Assembly (NCBI RefSeq): GCF_000708045.1
Contig: NZ_ANIE01000003.1
Location: 620,001-684,000, forward strand
Length of the DNA: 64,000 bases
Source: Marinobacter nitratireducens
GTDB lineage: Bacteria; Pseudomonadota; Gammaproteobacteria; Pseudomonadales; Oleiphilaceae
Direction: 5' to 3'
Shown here one piece after another: positions 56,108-64,000 of the stretch. A program made the translations under genes and the position numbers. The first letter of the stretch is position 1, and each line of letters opens with the position of its first letter. Below the pieces are notes generated by a model. It did no database searches. It saw only the letters and a program-made list of their open reading frames with translations, and had not been told where the DNA came from.

Positions 56108-56791
56108 TCAGGCGCTCTCCTCCTCCCTGAGAATCGTCAGAACCTGCTGCCGCTGATGCTCACCGAAGGCTTTGATAACCGATTGAAGACGCTCGGCATC
56201 GTCATTCACCGCGGCATCGGCCAACTGACGGAAAAACGTCGCCGTACCGGCGATATCTTCGCGAAAGTGCTCAAGCGCAACGTAATAGGTACGGCTGATC
56301 GCCGGCCTGAAATTTTCCAGGGTTTCCTGGAGAAACGGGTTTTCCACCAAGCCATAGGCATATTGCATGACGCCGAATCCGGCTTCGATCACCTTTTCTG
56401 CAGCATCGCTACCGGCCGTATTGAAGGCATCAACCACCGCCTGCAGCTCCCGCACCTGGCCCATCAGTCCGCCAAGCTGACCACCGGGCCAGCGTTCAAG
56501 AACTTTCCGGCCAAGCATGCAGAGCAGATCGATATAGATATCGTACAGCGCATTCACGCTGTCAGTCGTCAGGCTGGACACAACGGCACCGCGACGAGGA
56601 AAGATCTCCACCAGGTGACGACGTTCCATGATCAACAGCGCTTCGCGCACGGAACCACGGCTCACGTTCAGATCACCGGCAACCTTGAGTTCCTGAATAC
56701 GCTCTCCGGGTTTGAGATCCCGGGTCACAATGCGCTGGCCAAGATGCTGGGCGATTTGTTCGGACAGACTTTCCGGTGCCTGAAACCTCAT
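56108..56791 (-). CDS. GntR-family transcriptional regulator (FCD type)
   Basis: 227 residues. The N-terminal winged HTH has LKPGERIQELKVAGDLNVSRGSVREALLIMERRHLV. The C-terminal all-helical ligand domain fits the FCD/FadR type. It stands directly upstream of smc on the same strand, an arrangement seen in related genera. Its target and ligand are not evident. Confidence 0.88.
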   Translation of the reverse strand: MRFQAPESLSEQIAQHLGQRIVTRDLKPGERIQELKVAGDLNVSRGSVREALLIMERRHLVEIFPRRGAVVSSLTTDSVNALYDIYIDLLCMLGRKVLERWPGGQLGGLMGQVRELQAVVDAFNTAGSDAAEKVIEAGFGVMQYAYGLVENPFLQETLENFRPAISRTYYVALEHFREDIAGTATFFRQLADAAVNDDAERLQSVIKAFGEHQRQQVLTILREEESA

Positions 56792-57067
56792 AGAATTGGG
56801 CGCTCACTTCTGCAGACGGCTGACTTACAAAGCGCCGAGTTTACCACAGCACACCGGCATCCCAATGCCCTTGTCGGACATTTTGACTGGCCGACGTCCG
56901 GGAGCGGCAAATAACTGCCGGATTTTTGACGATAGAACGGCTTTCAACGCCAACATTGACGATCATGTATGAAGTATCTCTCCTATCATATTGTTTATTA
57001 TCATTTTATATTTTTAGGCATGGGATATGCTGAAACAGGGTAACTGACATTGATCGAGTAGATTTCC
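56792..57067. other. Divergent intergenic region between gntR and the GGDEF gene
   Basis: 276 bases, very AT-rich between 56960 and 57030. It should hold promoters for both genes. TTGACG (from about 56956) and TATCAT-like elements are visible but not at a convincing 17-base spacing. No RNA gene or repeat recognised. Confidence 0.35.
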
Positions 57068-57994
57068 GTGAAACAGATTACCAGCATCCACACCTCTTCC
57101 TCGCAGCCTCAGAAGCTTGCCGCATTGCGCCAGGCACACCAGGATTGGGTATCTGCGCCGGACGTTCTCACGCGACTGACCCGCCGACTCTCCACAACCC
57201 TTTCCCTGGAAACGCAGCTGGGCGTGCTCGCAGACGAACTCGATCAGATTATCCCCTTCGATTCACTACAGTATCGCCACAGAATCGCGAACCAGGATTT
57301 TGTCTTCTCTACCGGCATGGGTGGCCCCCATCGCTGCGAATACCGCTTGAATCTTGAAGGGGAGCACTACGGCACCCTCACCCTCAACCGTAGACAGCGA
57401 TTCTCAGAAGAAGAGCTACAGGGAATTGAAACCATCATCAGCGTCGTTATCTGTCCTCTGCGCAATGCCTGCCAGTTCCTTGCGATCGAGCAGACAGCGC
57501 TGACGGATGCACTGACTGGCGTTGCCAACAAGCGCGCGCTGGATGCTGAATTATCCCGCTCCGGACAACTCGCCGACAGACATAATCAGGAATATTCCCT
57601 CATTCTTTGCGATCTTGACCACTTCAAGGCAGTCAACGACAAGCATGGTCATGTCGTCGGCGATCACCTTCTCCAGATGGCGGCAAGTGCCATGGAGCAA
57701 TCGCTGCGGACGTCCGATAGCATCTATCGATTCGGTGGTGAGGAATTTGCCATACTGTTGCCGCTGACAGGAGAGCGTGACGCTCGCGACGTGGCCGATC
57801 GCCTTCGTCATGCCATAGGTGGCATCCGGATCGACTGCGGCGGCGAGGCACTGTCTGTTACAACGAGTTGCGGGGTTGCCACTCATCTACACGGAGAGAC
57901 AAGCGAGCAGTGGCTCGCCAGGGCGGATGAAGCGCTCTACCAGGCAAAACACCATGGGCGTAACTGCACCCAGGTGTTTGCCTCCATACGCTAG
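57068..57994 (+). CDS. Diguanylate cyclase with N-terminal GAF-like domain
   Basis: 308 residues. Residues about 35-145 resemble a GAF sensor ([32 protein letters not shown]). The C-terminal GGDEF domain has [12 protein letters not shown], with the active-site motif GGEEF, and a RTSD inhibitory site five residues before it. It should make cyclic-di-GMP with product feedback. The 3' end overlaps convergent rluB by 4 bases. Confidence 0.92.
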   Translation: MKQITSIHTSSSQPQKLAALRQAHQDWVSAPDVLTRLTRRLSTTLSLETQLGVLADELDQIIPFDSLQYRHRIANQDFVFSTGMGGPHRCEYRLNLEGEHYGTLTLNRRQRFSEEELQGIETIISVVICPLRNACQFLAIEQTALTDALTGVANKRALDAELSRSGQLADRHNQEYSLILCDLDHFKAVNDKHGHVVGDHLLQMAASAMEQSLRTSDSIYRFGGEEFAILLPLTGERDARDVADRLRHAIGGIRIDCGGEALSVTTSCGVATHLHGETSEQWLARADEALYQAKHHGRNCTQVFASIR

Positions 57995-58959
57995 GACCGT
58001 TTCTTACCGGATTTGGGGCCACCGGTGCGGCGACTTCCAGCGGACTTGCCGGGTTTACTGTCACTCACCTGCCACCGACCGCCGGCCGGCTTGCGGCTTC
58101 GAGCAGGGCCTTTTCGACGCTGGCGTTCCTGAGCGGCTTTTTCGTTGGGTGTCTTTTGCGGTATTTCGACCGGCGCCAGATCAACGGTGCGACTCAGCGT
58201 ATCCACCGCCTTCTGATCCAGCTCTTCCCACTTTCCGAGCGTGAGCCGGCTTGGCAGGAAAATCGGCCCATAACGAACACGTTTCAGGCGGCTGACTTTG
58301 ACGCCCTGGGATTCCCATAATCGCCGAACCTCACGATTACGACCTTCCAGCAGCGTGACATGGAACCACCGGTTCATGCCGCTTCCGCCCGCTGGCGAAA
58401 TATCGGTAAAGCGTGCCATCCCGTCTTCGAGAAGTACGCCTTCCAGCAGCCGATCCAACATAGCATCGTCGACTTCACCGAAAATACGTACCGCGTATTC
58501 GCGATCGATCTGTCGGGACGGATGCATCAAACGATTGGCAAGTTCTCCGTCCGTCGTGAACAGCACCAACCCGGTGGTATTGATATCCAGGCGCCCGATG
58601 GATATCCAGCGATGTTCCTTGAGCCGCGGTAAACGATCGAAAACCGTCGGGCGTCCTTCCGGATCCTTACGTGTCGTCACCTCGCCCTCGGGCTTGTTGT
58701 AAATCAACACCCGCCGCACCACTGCGGCTGCAGAGGAGACATCCAGACGCCTGCCATCAAGCTCGATCTGGTCTTCAACGGTCGCCTTCTGACCGGGGGT
58801 GACCACGACACCGTTTACAGTCAGTCGACCAGCTTCAATCCAGCCTTCGACCTCTCTGCGGGACCCAACACCGGCACGGGCCAGGAGTTTTTGAATACGT
58901 TCCGGCTCCTTATGACTGACAGGATCGCCGGCAGGCTTTTTTGGGCGTTGTGACGCCAT
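57991..58959 (-). CDS. rluB: 23S rRNA pseudouridine synthase RluB
   Basis: 322 residues. An N-terminal S4 domain ([30 protein letters not shown]) is followed by the catalytic core with the Asp in [22 protein letters not shown] long Lys/Arg/Gly-rich tail ends in [10 protein letters not shown]. It makes pseudouridine 2605 in 23S rRNA. Downstream of scpB on the same strand, a frequent neighbour. Confidence 0.93.
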   Translation of the reverse strand: MASQRPKKPAGDPVSHKEPERIQKLLARAGVGSRREVEGWIEAGRLTVNGVVVTPGQKATVEDQIELDGRRLDVSSAAAVVRRVLIYNKPEGEVTTRKDPEGRPTVFDRLPRLKEHRWISIGRLDINTTGLVLFTTDGELANRLMHPSRQIDREYAVRIFGEVDDAMLDRLLEGVLLEDGMARFTDISPAGGSGMNRWFHVTLLEGRNREVRRLWESQGVKVSRLKRVRYGPIFLPSRLTLGKWEELDQKAVDTLSRTVDLAPVEIPQKTPNEKAAQERQRRKGPARSRKPAGGRWQVSDSKPGKSAGSRRTGGPKSGKKRS

Positions 58960-58995
58960 GAATAAAATCCTTAGGTATGTGACACGCTAGCGGTG

Positions 58996-59625
58996 TCAGT
59001 GAAGTGTCTGCTCATCCGAGCTGTCACCCTTGGGGGATTCAAACTCGATCTCACCTTGCATGTTCTTCTCAATTTCCCGGCCGATCTCTTCGAGATCCCG
59101 CACTTCCGAAAGCGGCGGCAACTGATCCAGACCGTTCAAATTGAAATAATCGAGAAACTGCTTCGTGGTGGCATACATGGCCGGGCGCCCGGGTACATCA
59201 CGGTGCCCGACAACACGCACCCACTCTCGCTCAAGTAAGGTACGAATGATATTGCTGCTAACCGTAACACCACGGATATCCTCGATTTCACCTCGGGTGA
59301 TGGGTTGCCGATAAGCAATCAACGCCAGCGTTTCAAGTAGCGCCCTGGAATAGCGCTGGGGCTTTTCCTCAAAAAGGCGCGCAACCCAGGTGGCATATTC
59401 CTCACGCACCTGTAACCGGTAGCCGCTGGCAACCTGTTTTAGCTCGAAGCCCCGCCCCTCACAGGCCTGCTCGAGCATGACCATGACGTGCTCCATAACC
59501 TGCTTGGCGGGGCGCTCATCTTCGGTGAACAGCTCTCGCAGCTGTTCGAGCGAGAGGGGCTTCCCCGAAGCCAGTAATGCCGCTTCGACAATGGCCTGAA
59601 TACGTCGCAGATGTTCGTCACTCAT
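58996..59625 (-). CDS. scpB: Segregation and condensation protein ScpB
   Basis: 209 residues with two winged-helix units: RIQAIVEAALLASGKPLSLEQLRELF and ALIAYRQPITRGEIEDIRGV. It dimerises and binds ScpA to bridge SMC heads. Start ATG at 59625, 43 bases after scpA. Confidence 0.93.
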   Translation of the reverse strand: MSDEHLRRIQAIVEAALLASGKPLSLEQLRELFTEDERPAKQVMEHVMVMLEQACEGRGFELKQVASGYRLQVREEYATWVARLFEEKPQRYSRALLETLALIAYRQPITRGEIEDIRGVTVSSNIIRTLLEREWVRVVGHRDVPGRPAMYATTKQFLDYFNLNGLDQLPPLSEVRDLEEIGREIEKNMQGEIEFESPKGDSSDEQTLH

Positions 59626-59667
59626 AACCGTCTTTCCGCTTACCGGTTCTACTCACAGATGAAGGAA

Positions 59668-60498
59668 TCAATCCGCCGCGCGAGCCCGGACATGAATCGG
59701 CCCGAGCACTTCCGCCTGGACCAGTTCGATCAACTGCTCCTTGACCAGCTCCAGCGTTGCCAGGAACGTCACGACCACGCCAAGCCGCCCCTCCTCCGGA
59801 GTAAACAGGCTTTCAAAGCTCACAAACCGGTCGCCCTGAAGTACCGAAAGGATGCCAGACATCCGTTCCCGGGTAGAAAGTTTCTCCCGTTCAACATGGT
59901 GACTGGTGAACAGGTCTGCACGTTGCAAGACGCCCCGGAGAGCCAGAAGGAGCTCTTTCATGTCCACATCCGGATGCGGCTGGCTGGAAGGCAACTTGGG
60001 CAACGCCGCAGATGCCGCGAAGTTATCCCGCTCCAGCCGAGGCATCGTATCAATATCCTCGGCAGCCTTCTTGAATCGTTCGTACTGCTGCAATCGCCGA
60101 ATGAGCTCCGCTCTTGGATCGAGCTCTTCGTCGTCTTCGCTTTCCTGCCGCGGAAGAAGCATACGGGATTTGATTTCCGCCAGCGTTGCTGCCATGACAA
60201 GGTACTCGGCCGCCAGCTCAAAGCGCATCGCCTCAACGACGTTGATGTAATCCATGTACTGGCGGGTAATTTCGCTGACATCAACATCCAGAATGTCCAT
60301 GTTCTGGCGACGGATCAGATACAGCAAAAGGTCCAGCGGCCCTTCAAAGGCCTCGAGAAAGACAGCCAGCGCGTCAGGCGGAATGTACAGGTCCTTGGGA
60401 AGGTCCACCACGGGCTTTCCAGACACGAGCGCAAGGGCCGACTGATCCTCAGCCGGCTGCTGCTCTGCTTCTGATGTAACCGTGGTGTCGTCCGTCAT
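59668..60498 (-). CDS. scpA: Segregation and condensation protein ScpA (kleisin)
   Basis: 276 residues. The N-terminal SMC-neck-binding part has FEGPLDLLLYLIRRQNMDILDVDVSEITRQY, followed by a middle segment and the C-terminal winged helix. It closes the SMC ring with ScpB. Start ATG at 60498 preceded by GAGAGGG. A stable hairpin lies just upstream of that signal. Confidence 0.93.
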   Translation of the reverse strand: MTDDTTVTSEAEQQPAEDQSALALVSGKPVVDLPKDLYIPPDALAVFLEAFEGPLDLLLYLIRRQNMDILDVDVSEITRQYMDYINVVEAMRFELAAEYLVMAATLAEIKSRMLLPRQESEDDEELDPRAELIRRLQQYERFKKAAEDIDTMPRLERDNFAASAALPKLPSSQPHPDVDMKELLLALRGVLQRADLFTSHHVEREKLSTRERMSGILSVLQGDRFVSFESLFTPEEGRLGVVVTFLATLELVKEQLIELVQAEVLGPIHVRARAAD

Positions 60499-60507
60499 AC
60501 CCTCTCC

Positions 60508-60533
60508 CCGGGAAAAGCCGAAGCCTTTCCCGG
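60508..60533 (-). other. UUCG-capped hairpin immediately upstream of the scpA Shine-Dalgarno
   Basis: On the minus strand CCGGGAAAGGC, a TTCG loop and GCTTTTCCCGG form an 11-pair stem with one G-U. It is followed by GGAGAGGG and the scpA ATG. No T-tract follows, so it is not a standard terminator. It may protect or separate the scpA message from trpS, or affect translation. Confidence 0.6.
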
Positions 60534-60555
60534 CACGTTACCCCGAACTCGAGGA

Positions 60556-61770
60556 TCAGCGATATTGCAGCCCCATGGCTTCCCGCACTTCTTCCAGGGT
60601 ATCCCGGGCCGCATCCCGCGCCTGCTCACGCCCTTCCTGAAGGATAGAGTGAACCAGATCCGGGTTGCCCTCATATTCCCTGGCCCGCTCGTGGAGAGGA
60701 CACTGCTCTTCAATGATGGCATCGATCAGGGGTTTCTTGCAGTCCAGACATCCGATACCCGCACTCCTGCAGCCAGTCTGTACCCATTCCTGAGTCTCAG
60801 AGTCCGAGTAAATCTGGTGCATACCCCAGACCGGGCATTTCTCCGGATCACCGGGATCGGTGCGCCGCACACGTTGCGGGTCTGTCTGCATCTTGCGGAC
60901 TTTGTCGGCAACACTGTCAGGCTCTTCCCGCAAACCAATGTAGTTATTGTAGGACTTGGACATCTTCTGCCCGTCGAGCCCCGGCATCTTCGATTCCGGC
61001 GTCAGCAACGGCTGAGGTTCCGGCAGGATGACCTTGCCACCGCCCTCGATGTAACCATACAGGCGCTCACGGTCGCCAAGAGATATGTTTTGCTGCTCCT
61101 TGAGAAGCGCACGAGCTGTCTCAAGCGCTTCCATATCGCCCTCTTCCTGATAGCGCTTTTTAAGATTGCGATACAGCTTGGCGTTTTTCTTACCCATCTT
61201 GCCGATCGCTGCTTCCGCCTGTTCTTCGAAGCCAGGCTCACGACCATAAATATGGTTGAAACGACGGGCAATCTCCCGGGTAATCTCGACGTGAGACACC
61301 TGATCTGCGCCCACCGGCACCTTGCCAGCCCGATACATCAGAATATCGGCACTCTGCAGCAGCGGATACCCCAGGAAGCCGTATGTCGCGAGATCCTTTT
61401 CCCGTAGCTTTTCCTGTTGATCCTTGAAGGTGGGGATGCGCTCCAACCAGCCAAGCGGCGTAATCATCGACAGCAGCAGGTGCAACTCGGCGTGTTCGGG
61501 CACCTGTGACTGGATGAACATGGTGGAGGAACCAGGATTCACACCGGCCGCCAGCCAGTCGATGACCATATCCCAGACACTCTGTTCGATGCCGGAGGGA
61601 TCGTCGTACTGAGTGGTCAATGCGTGCCAGTCCGCCACAAAGAAGAAGCACTCGAATTCGTGCTGAAGTTTCACCCAGTTTTTCAGCACACCATGGTAGT
61701 GGCCAAGGTGAAGCTTGCCGGTCGGACGCATGCCGGACAAAACTCTTTGCTGGGAATCTACAGAACTCAA
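60556..61770 (-). CDS. trpS: Tryptophanyl-tRNA synthetase, long form with cysteine cluster
   Basis: 404 residues from a TTG at 61770. AAGGAG lies 8 bases upstream and no ATG or GTG is better placed. The class I motif PTGKLHLGHYHG (16-27) and KMSKS (269-273) are intact. About 70 residues longer than E. coli TrpS, with an insertion before KMSKS rich in charged helices. C312, C334, C341 and C344 (C-x21-C-x6-C-x2-C) resemble the iron-sulfur motif known in some TrpRS. It charges tRNA-Trp in the cytoplasm. Upstream of scpA on the same strand. Confidence 0.93.
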   Translation of the reverse strand: MSSVDSQQRVLSGMRPTGKLHLGHYHGVLKNWVKLQHEFECFFFVADWHALTTQYDDPSGIEQSVWDMVIDWLAAGVNPGSSTMFIQSQVPEHAELHLLLSMITPLGWLERIPTFKDQQEKLREKDLATYGFLGYPLLQSADILMYRAGKVPVGADQVSHVEITREIARRFNHIYGREPGFEEQAEAAIGKMGKKNAKLYRNLKKRYQEEGDMEALETARALLKEQQNISLGDRERLYGYIEGGGKVILPEPQPLLTPESKMPGLDGQKMSKSYNNYIGLREEPDSVADKVRKMQTDPQRVRRTDPGDPEKCPVWGMHQIYSDSETQEWVQTGCRSAGIGCLDCKKPLIDAIIEEQCPLHERAREYEGNPDLVHSILQEGREQARDAARDTLEEVREAMGLQYR

Positions 61771-61835
61771 AGCGCGAACTCCTTCTTTTTAAATGTAATC
61801 CGCCATGATTGTTCACGGCGATTGCGCATTATAAA

Positions 61836-61873
61836 TAAAAAACCCCCGCACTGCAGAGCAGAAACGGGGGTTT
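61836..61873 (-). terminator. Terminator after sucCD
   Basis: AAACCCCCG (61840-61848) pairs with CGGGGGTTT (61865-61873). On the minus strand the stem is followed by TTTTTTATTT, a good U-tract. It lies 18 bases after the sucD stop, before trpS. Confidence 0.88.
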
Positions 61874-61890
61874 CGTGAAAGAAGACGGAC

Positions 61891-62763
61891 TTACCAGCCA
61901 GTTACTTCCTTCAGTGCCTTACCGATCTCGGCGAGACTACGCACGGTTTTTACGCCTGCGTCTTCCAGAGCAGCAAACTTCTCGTCCGCAGTACCCTTAC
62001 CACCGGAGATGATCGCACCGGCGTGACCCATGCGCTTACCCGGAGGCGCAGTCACACCCGCAATGTAAGAAACAACGGGCTTGGTCACGTTTGCCTTGAT
62101 GAAGGCAGCGGCTTCTTCCTCGGCGGTACCGCCGATTTCGCCGATCATAACGATGGCTTCAGTTTCCGGATCTTCCTGCAGAAGTGTCAGGATATCAATG
62201 AAGTTGGAACCCGGGATCGGGTCACCACCGATACCCACACACGTGGACTGACCGTAACCGAAGTCCGTGGTCTGCTTGACCGCTTCGTAAGTCAGAGTAC
62301 CGGAACGGGAAACGATACCAACCTTGCCCTTCTTGTGGATGTGACCAGGCATGATACCGATCTTGCACTCGTCCGGAGTAATCAGACCAGGGCAGTTCGG
62401 ACCAATCATGCGAACGCCTTTACGATCAACGTATTCTTTGGCGTACAGCATGTCGATGGTCGGAATGCCTTCGGTGATGCAAACAATCAGCTCAATGCCA
62501 GCATCTGCAGCTTCGATGATGGCATCTTTACAGAACGGAGCCGGTACGTAGATCACGGACGCCTGGGCGCCGGTCTTTTCAACTGCTTCACGAACGGTAT
62601 TGAATACCGGCAGACCCAGATGCTCTGTGCCGCCTTTACCGGGGCTAACGCCACCAACCATCTGAGTTCCGTACTCAACGGCCTGCTCAGAGTGGAAAGT
62701 ACCCTGTGCGCCGGTAAAGCCCTGGCAGATAACCTTGGTGTCTTTGTTGATCAGGATGCTCAT
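61891..62763 (-). CDS. sucD: Succinate--CoA ligase alpha subunit
   Basis: 290 residues. The CoA-binding start has [21 protein letters not shown]. The phosphohistidine is His247 in [20 protein letters not shown]. It forms succinate and ATP from succinyl-CoA in the TCA cycle with SucC. The ATG shares a base with the sucC stop, so the two are translationally coupled. Confidence 0.97.
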   Translation of the reverse strand: MSILINKDTKVICQGFTGAQGTFHSEQAVEYGTQMVGGVSPGKGGTEHLGLPVFNTVREAVEKTGAQASVIYVPAPFCKDAIIEAADAGIELIVCITEGIPTIDMLYAKEYVDRKGVRMIGPNCPGLITPDECKIGIMPGHIHKKGKVGIVSRSGTLTYEAVKQTTDFGYGQSTCVGIGGDPIPGSNFIDILTLLQEDPETEAIVMIGEIGGTAEEEAAAFIKANVTKPVVSYIAGVTAPPGKRMGHAGAIISGGKGTADEKFAALEDAGVKTVRSLAEIGKALKEVTGW

Positions 62764-63929
62764 TACTTACCCCCTGCGGCTTTAACGACTTGCTCTGCGG
62801 CATCCGCCAGACTGGTGGCGGCAATGATGTTCAGGCCACTTTCGGCGAGTACCTTGGTACCCAGCTCCGCATTGTTGCCTTCCAGACGAACCACAACGGG
62901 TACTTTTACACCAACTTCTTTAACGGCACCGATGATGCCCTCTGCGATCATGTCGCAGCGAACGATGCCACCGAAGATGTTGACCAGAACCGCCTGAACA
63001 GCGTCGTCGGACAGGATGATCTTGAACGCCTCGGATACGCGCTCTTTGGTCGCGCCGCCGCCTACGTCCAGGAAGTTTGCAGGCTGGCCTCCGGACAGTT
63101 TGATGATGTCCATGGTACCCATGGCCAGGCCAGCGCCGTTAACCATACAACCGATGTTGCCCTCGAGGGCGACGTAGTTCAGCTCCCACTTGGCCGCTTC
63201 GGCTTCACGAGCGTCTTCCTGTGAAGGATCGTGCATCTCGTGGATCTTCTTCTGGCGGTAAAGCGCGTTGCCGTCGATACCCACTTTGGCGTCCAGGCAG
63301 TGCAAATCACCAGCCGGCGTGATGACCAGCGGGTTAATCTCTACCAGAGCGAGGTCGCACTCTTCGAAAAGCTTGGCCAGACCCAGGAAAATCTTGGTGA
63401 ACTGACCGATCTGCTTGCCTTCAAGACCCAGTTTGAAAGCCAGCTCGCGGCCCTGATACGGCTGTGCGCCGACCAGCGGATCGATTTCCGCTTTCAGGAT
63501 CTTTTCGGGGGTCTCTTCAGCCACTTTTTCGATTTCAACGCCACCTTCGGTGGAAGCCATGAAAACGATACGACGGCTGCCGCGATCGACAACGGCACCG
63601 AGGTACAGTTCTTGATCGATGTCGGTGAGGGATTCAACCAGAATCTTGCTTACCGGCTGGCCATTTTCATCAGTCTGGTAAGTTACCAGGTTCTGGCCCA
63701 GCCACTTCTCGGCAAACTCGCGAATTTCGTCTTTGCTCTTGACCAGCTTTACACCGCCAGCCTTACCACGGCCACCTGCGTGAACCTGAGCTTTGACAAC
63801 CCAGCCGTCACCGCCAATTTCGTCTGCTGCTGCGACAGCTTCCTTCGGAGTATCGCAGGCAATGCCCTTGGATACGGGCAGACCGTATTCAGCGAACAGC
63901 TGCTTGCCCTGATATTCGTGCAAATTCAT
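62763..63929 (-). CDS. sucC: Succinate--CoA ligase (ADP-forming) beta subunit
   Basis: 388 residues, the usual length. The ATP-grasp domain has [14 protein letters not shown], and the C-terminal part has [16 protein letters not shown]. Start [16 protein letters not shown] is the family start. It is the first gene of sucCD in the window; the preceding TCA genes would lie to the right. Confidence 0.97.
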   Translation of the reverse strand: MNLHEYQGKQLFAEYGLPVSKGIACDTPKEAVAAADEIGGDGWVVKAQVHAGGRGKAGGVKLVKSKDEIREFAEKWLGQNLVTYQTDENGQPVSKILVESLTDIDQELYLGAVVDRGSRRIVFMASTEGGVEIEKVAEETPEKILKAEIDPLVGAQPYQGRELAFKLGLEGKQIGQFTKIFLGLAKLFEECDLALVEINPLVITPAGDLHCLDAKVGIDGNALYRQKKIHEMHDPSQEDAREAEAAKWELNYVALEGNIGCMVNGAGLAMGTMDIIKLSGGQPANFLDVGGGATKERVSEAFKIILSDDAVQAVLVNIFGGIVRCDMIAEGIIGAVKEVGVKVPVVVRLEGNNAELGTKVLAESGLNIIAATSLADAAEQVVKAAGGK

Positions 63930-64000
63930 AGTTAGTGTCCCGTCTTTTGATGGAGGATAACCACGTACGGATATGAACCCGCGGGCATGCCGCCATTGAC

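Noticed and set aside
53143..56914. Long plus-strand frames opposite smc and gntR
   Set aside because: Same antisense effect; smc motifs are complete on the minus strand.
62023..62997. A 324-codon plus-strand frame opposite sucC/sucD
   Set aside because: Antisense of two coupled, fully conserved TCA genes.

Overview
The window looks like a chromosomal segment of a marine gammaproteobacterium, most likely Marinobacter or a close relative. This is inferred from protein character and gene order: gacA-uvrC-pgsA, cheV-cheR beside flgA-flgM-flgN, gntR-smc-zipA-ligA, trpS-scpA-scpB-rluB and sucC-sucD. No rRNA is present to confirm it.

Region A (1-17.3 kb) is accessory and defence-like, mostly on the minus strand. 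At the left edge is a truncated giant gene (more than 1,554 codons). It encodes an N-terminal HSP90/GHKL-type ATPase of the sacsin/NO VEIN kind, a long middle region with no domain I recognise, an acidic linker and a C-terminal NOV_C (DUF3883) PD-(D/E)XK-like domain. Upstream in the same direction are a second PD-(D/E)XK-like protein (NucS-like plus DUF5655) and a small HTH-like protein. The intergenic region ahead of them carries phased GTCCC-type half-sites and a palindrome. A small SMP-like gene points the other way. Next comes a complete EcoKI-like type I restriction-modification operon, hsdR-hsdM-hsdS, with a zinc-ribbon membrane protein translationally coupled to hsdS. A YhaN/YhaO-type SbcCD-like pair follows. 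The region ends at a tRNA-Gly/tRNA-Cys pair, a common island boundary.

Region B (17.7-25 kb) holds a TPP riboswitch driving thiBPQ (thiamine import) and a four-gene MCE/Mla-type lipid transport operon. Both point toward pgsA. In E. coli, pgsA sits directly next to glyW-cysT, so this block splits a familiar arrangement. Region C (25-43 kb) contains pgsA-uvrC-gacA, a chemoreceptor, azlCD, an AEC permease, a frameshifted fructosamine kinase, acylphosphatase, tRNA-Ser, isochorismatase and double-cupin genes, a NhaR-like LysR regulator, a flavin reductase/MFS pair, cheV-cheR and flgA-flgM-flgN. FlgM has an excellent sigma-28 promoter and cheV a good candidate.

Region D (43-64 kb) is mainly core: cyclophilin, mnmC, a CBS protein, a large Calx-beta-like lipoprotein, ligA, zipA, smc, a GntR regulator, a GGDEF diguanylate cyclase, rluB, scpB, scpA, trpS and sucDC. 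SMC and its partners ScpA/ScpB lie within 8 kb of each other. TrpS carries a cysteine spacing close to the iron-sulfur motif known in some TrpRS enzymes.

The strongest candidate for an undescribed system is the three-gene module at 1-6038: HTH-like regulator, NucS-like nuclease and NO VEIN-type ATPase-nuclease, next to the type I RM locus. No integrase, IS element or CRISPR array was seen.
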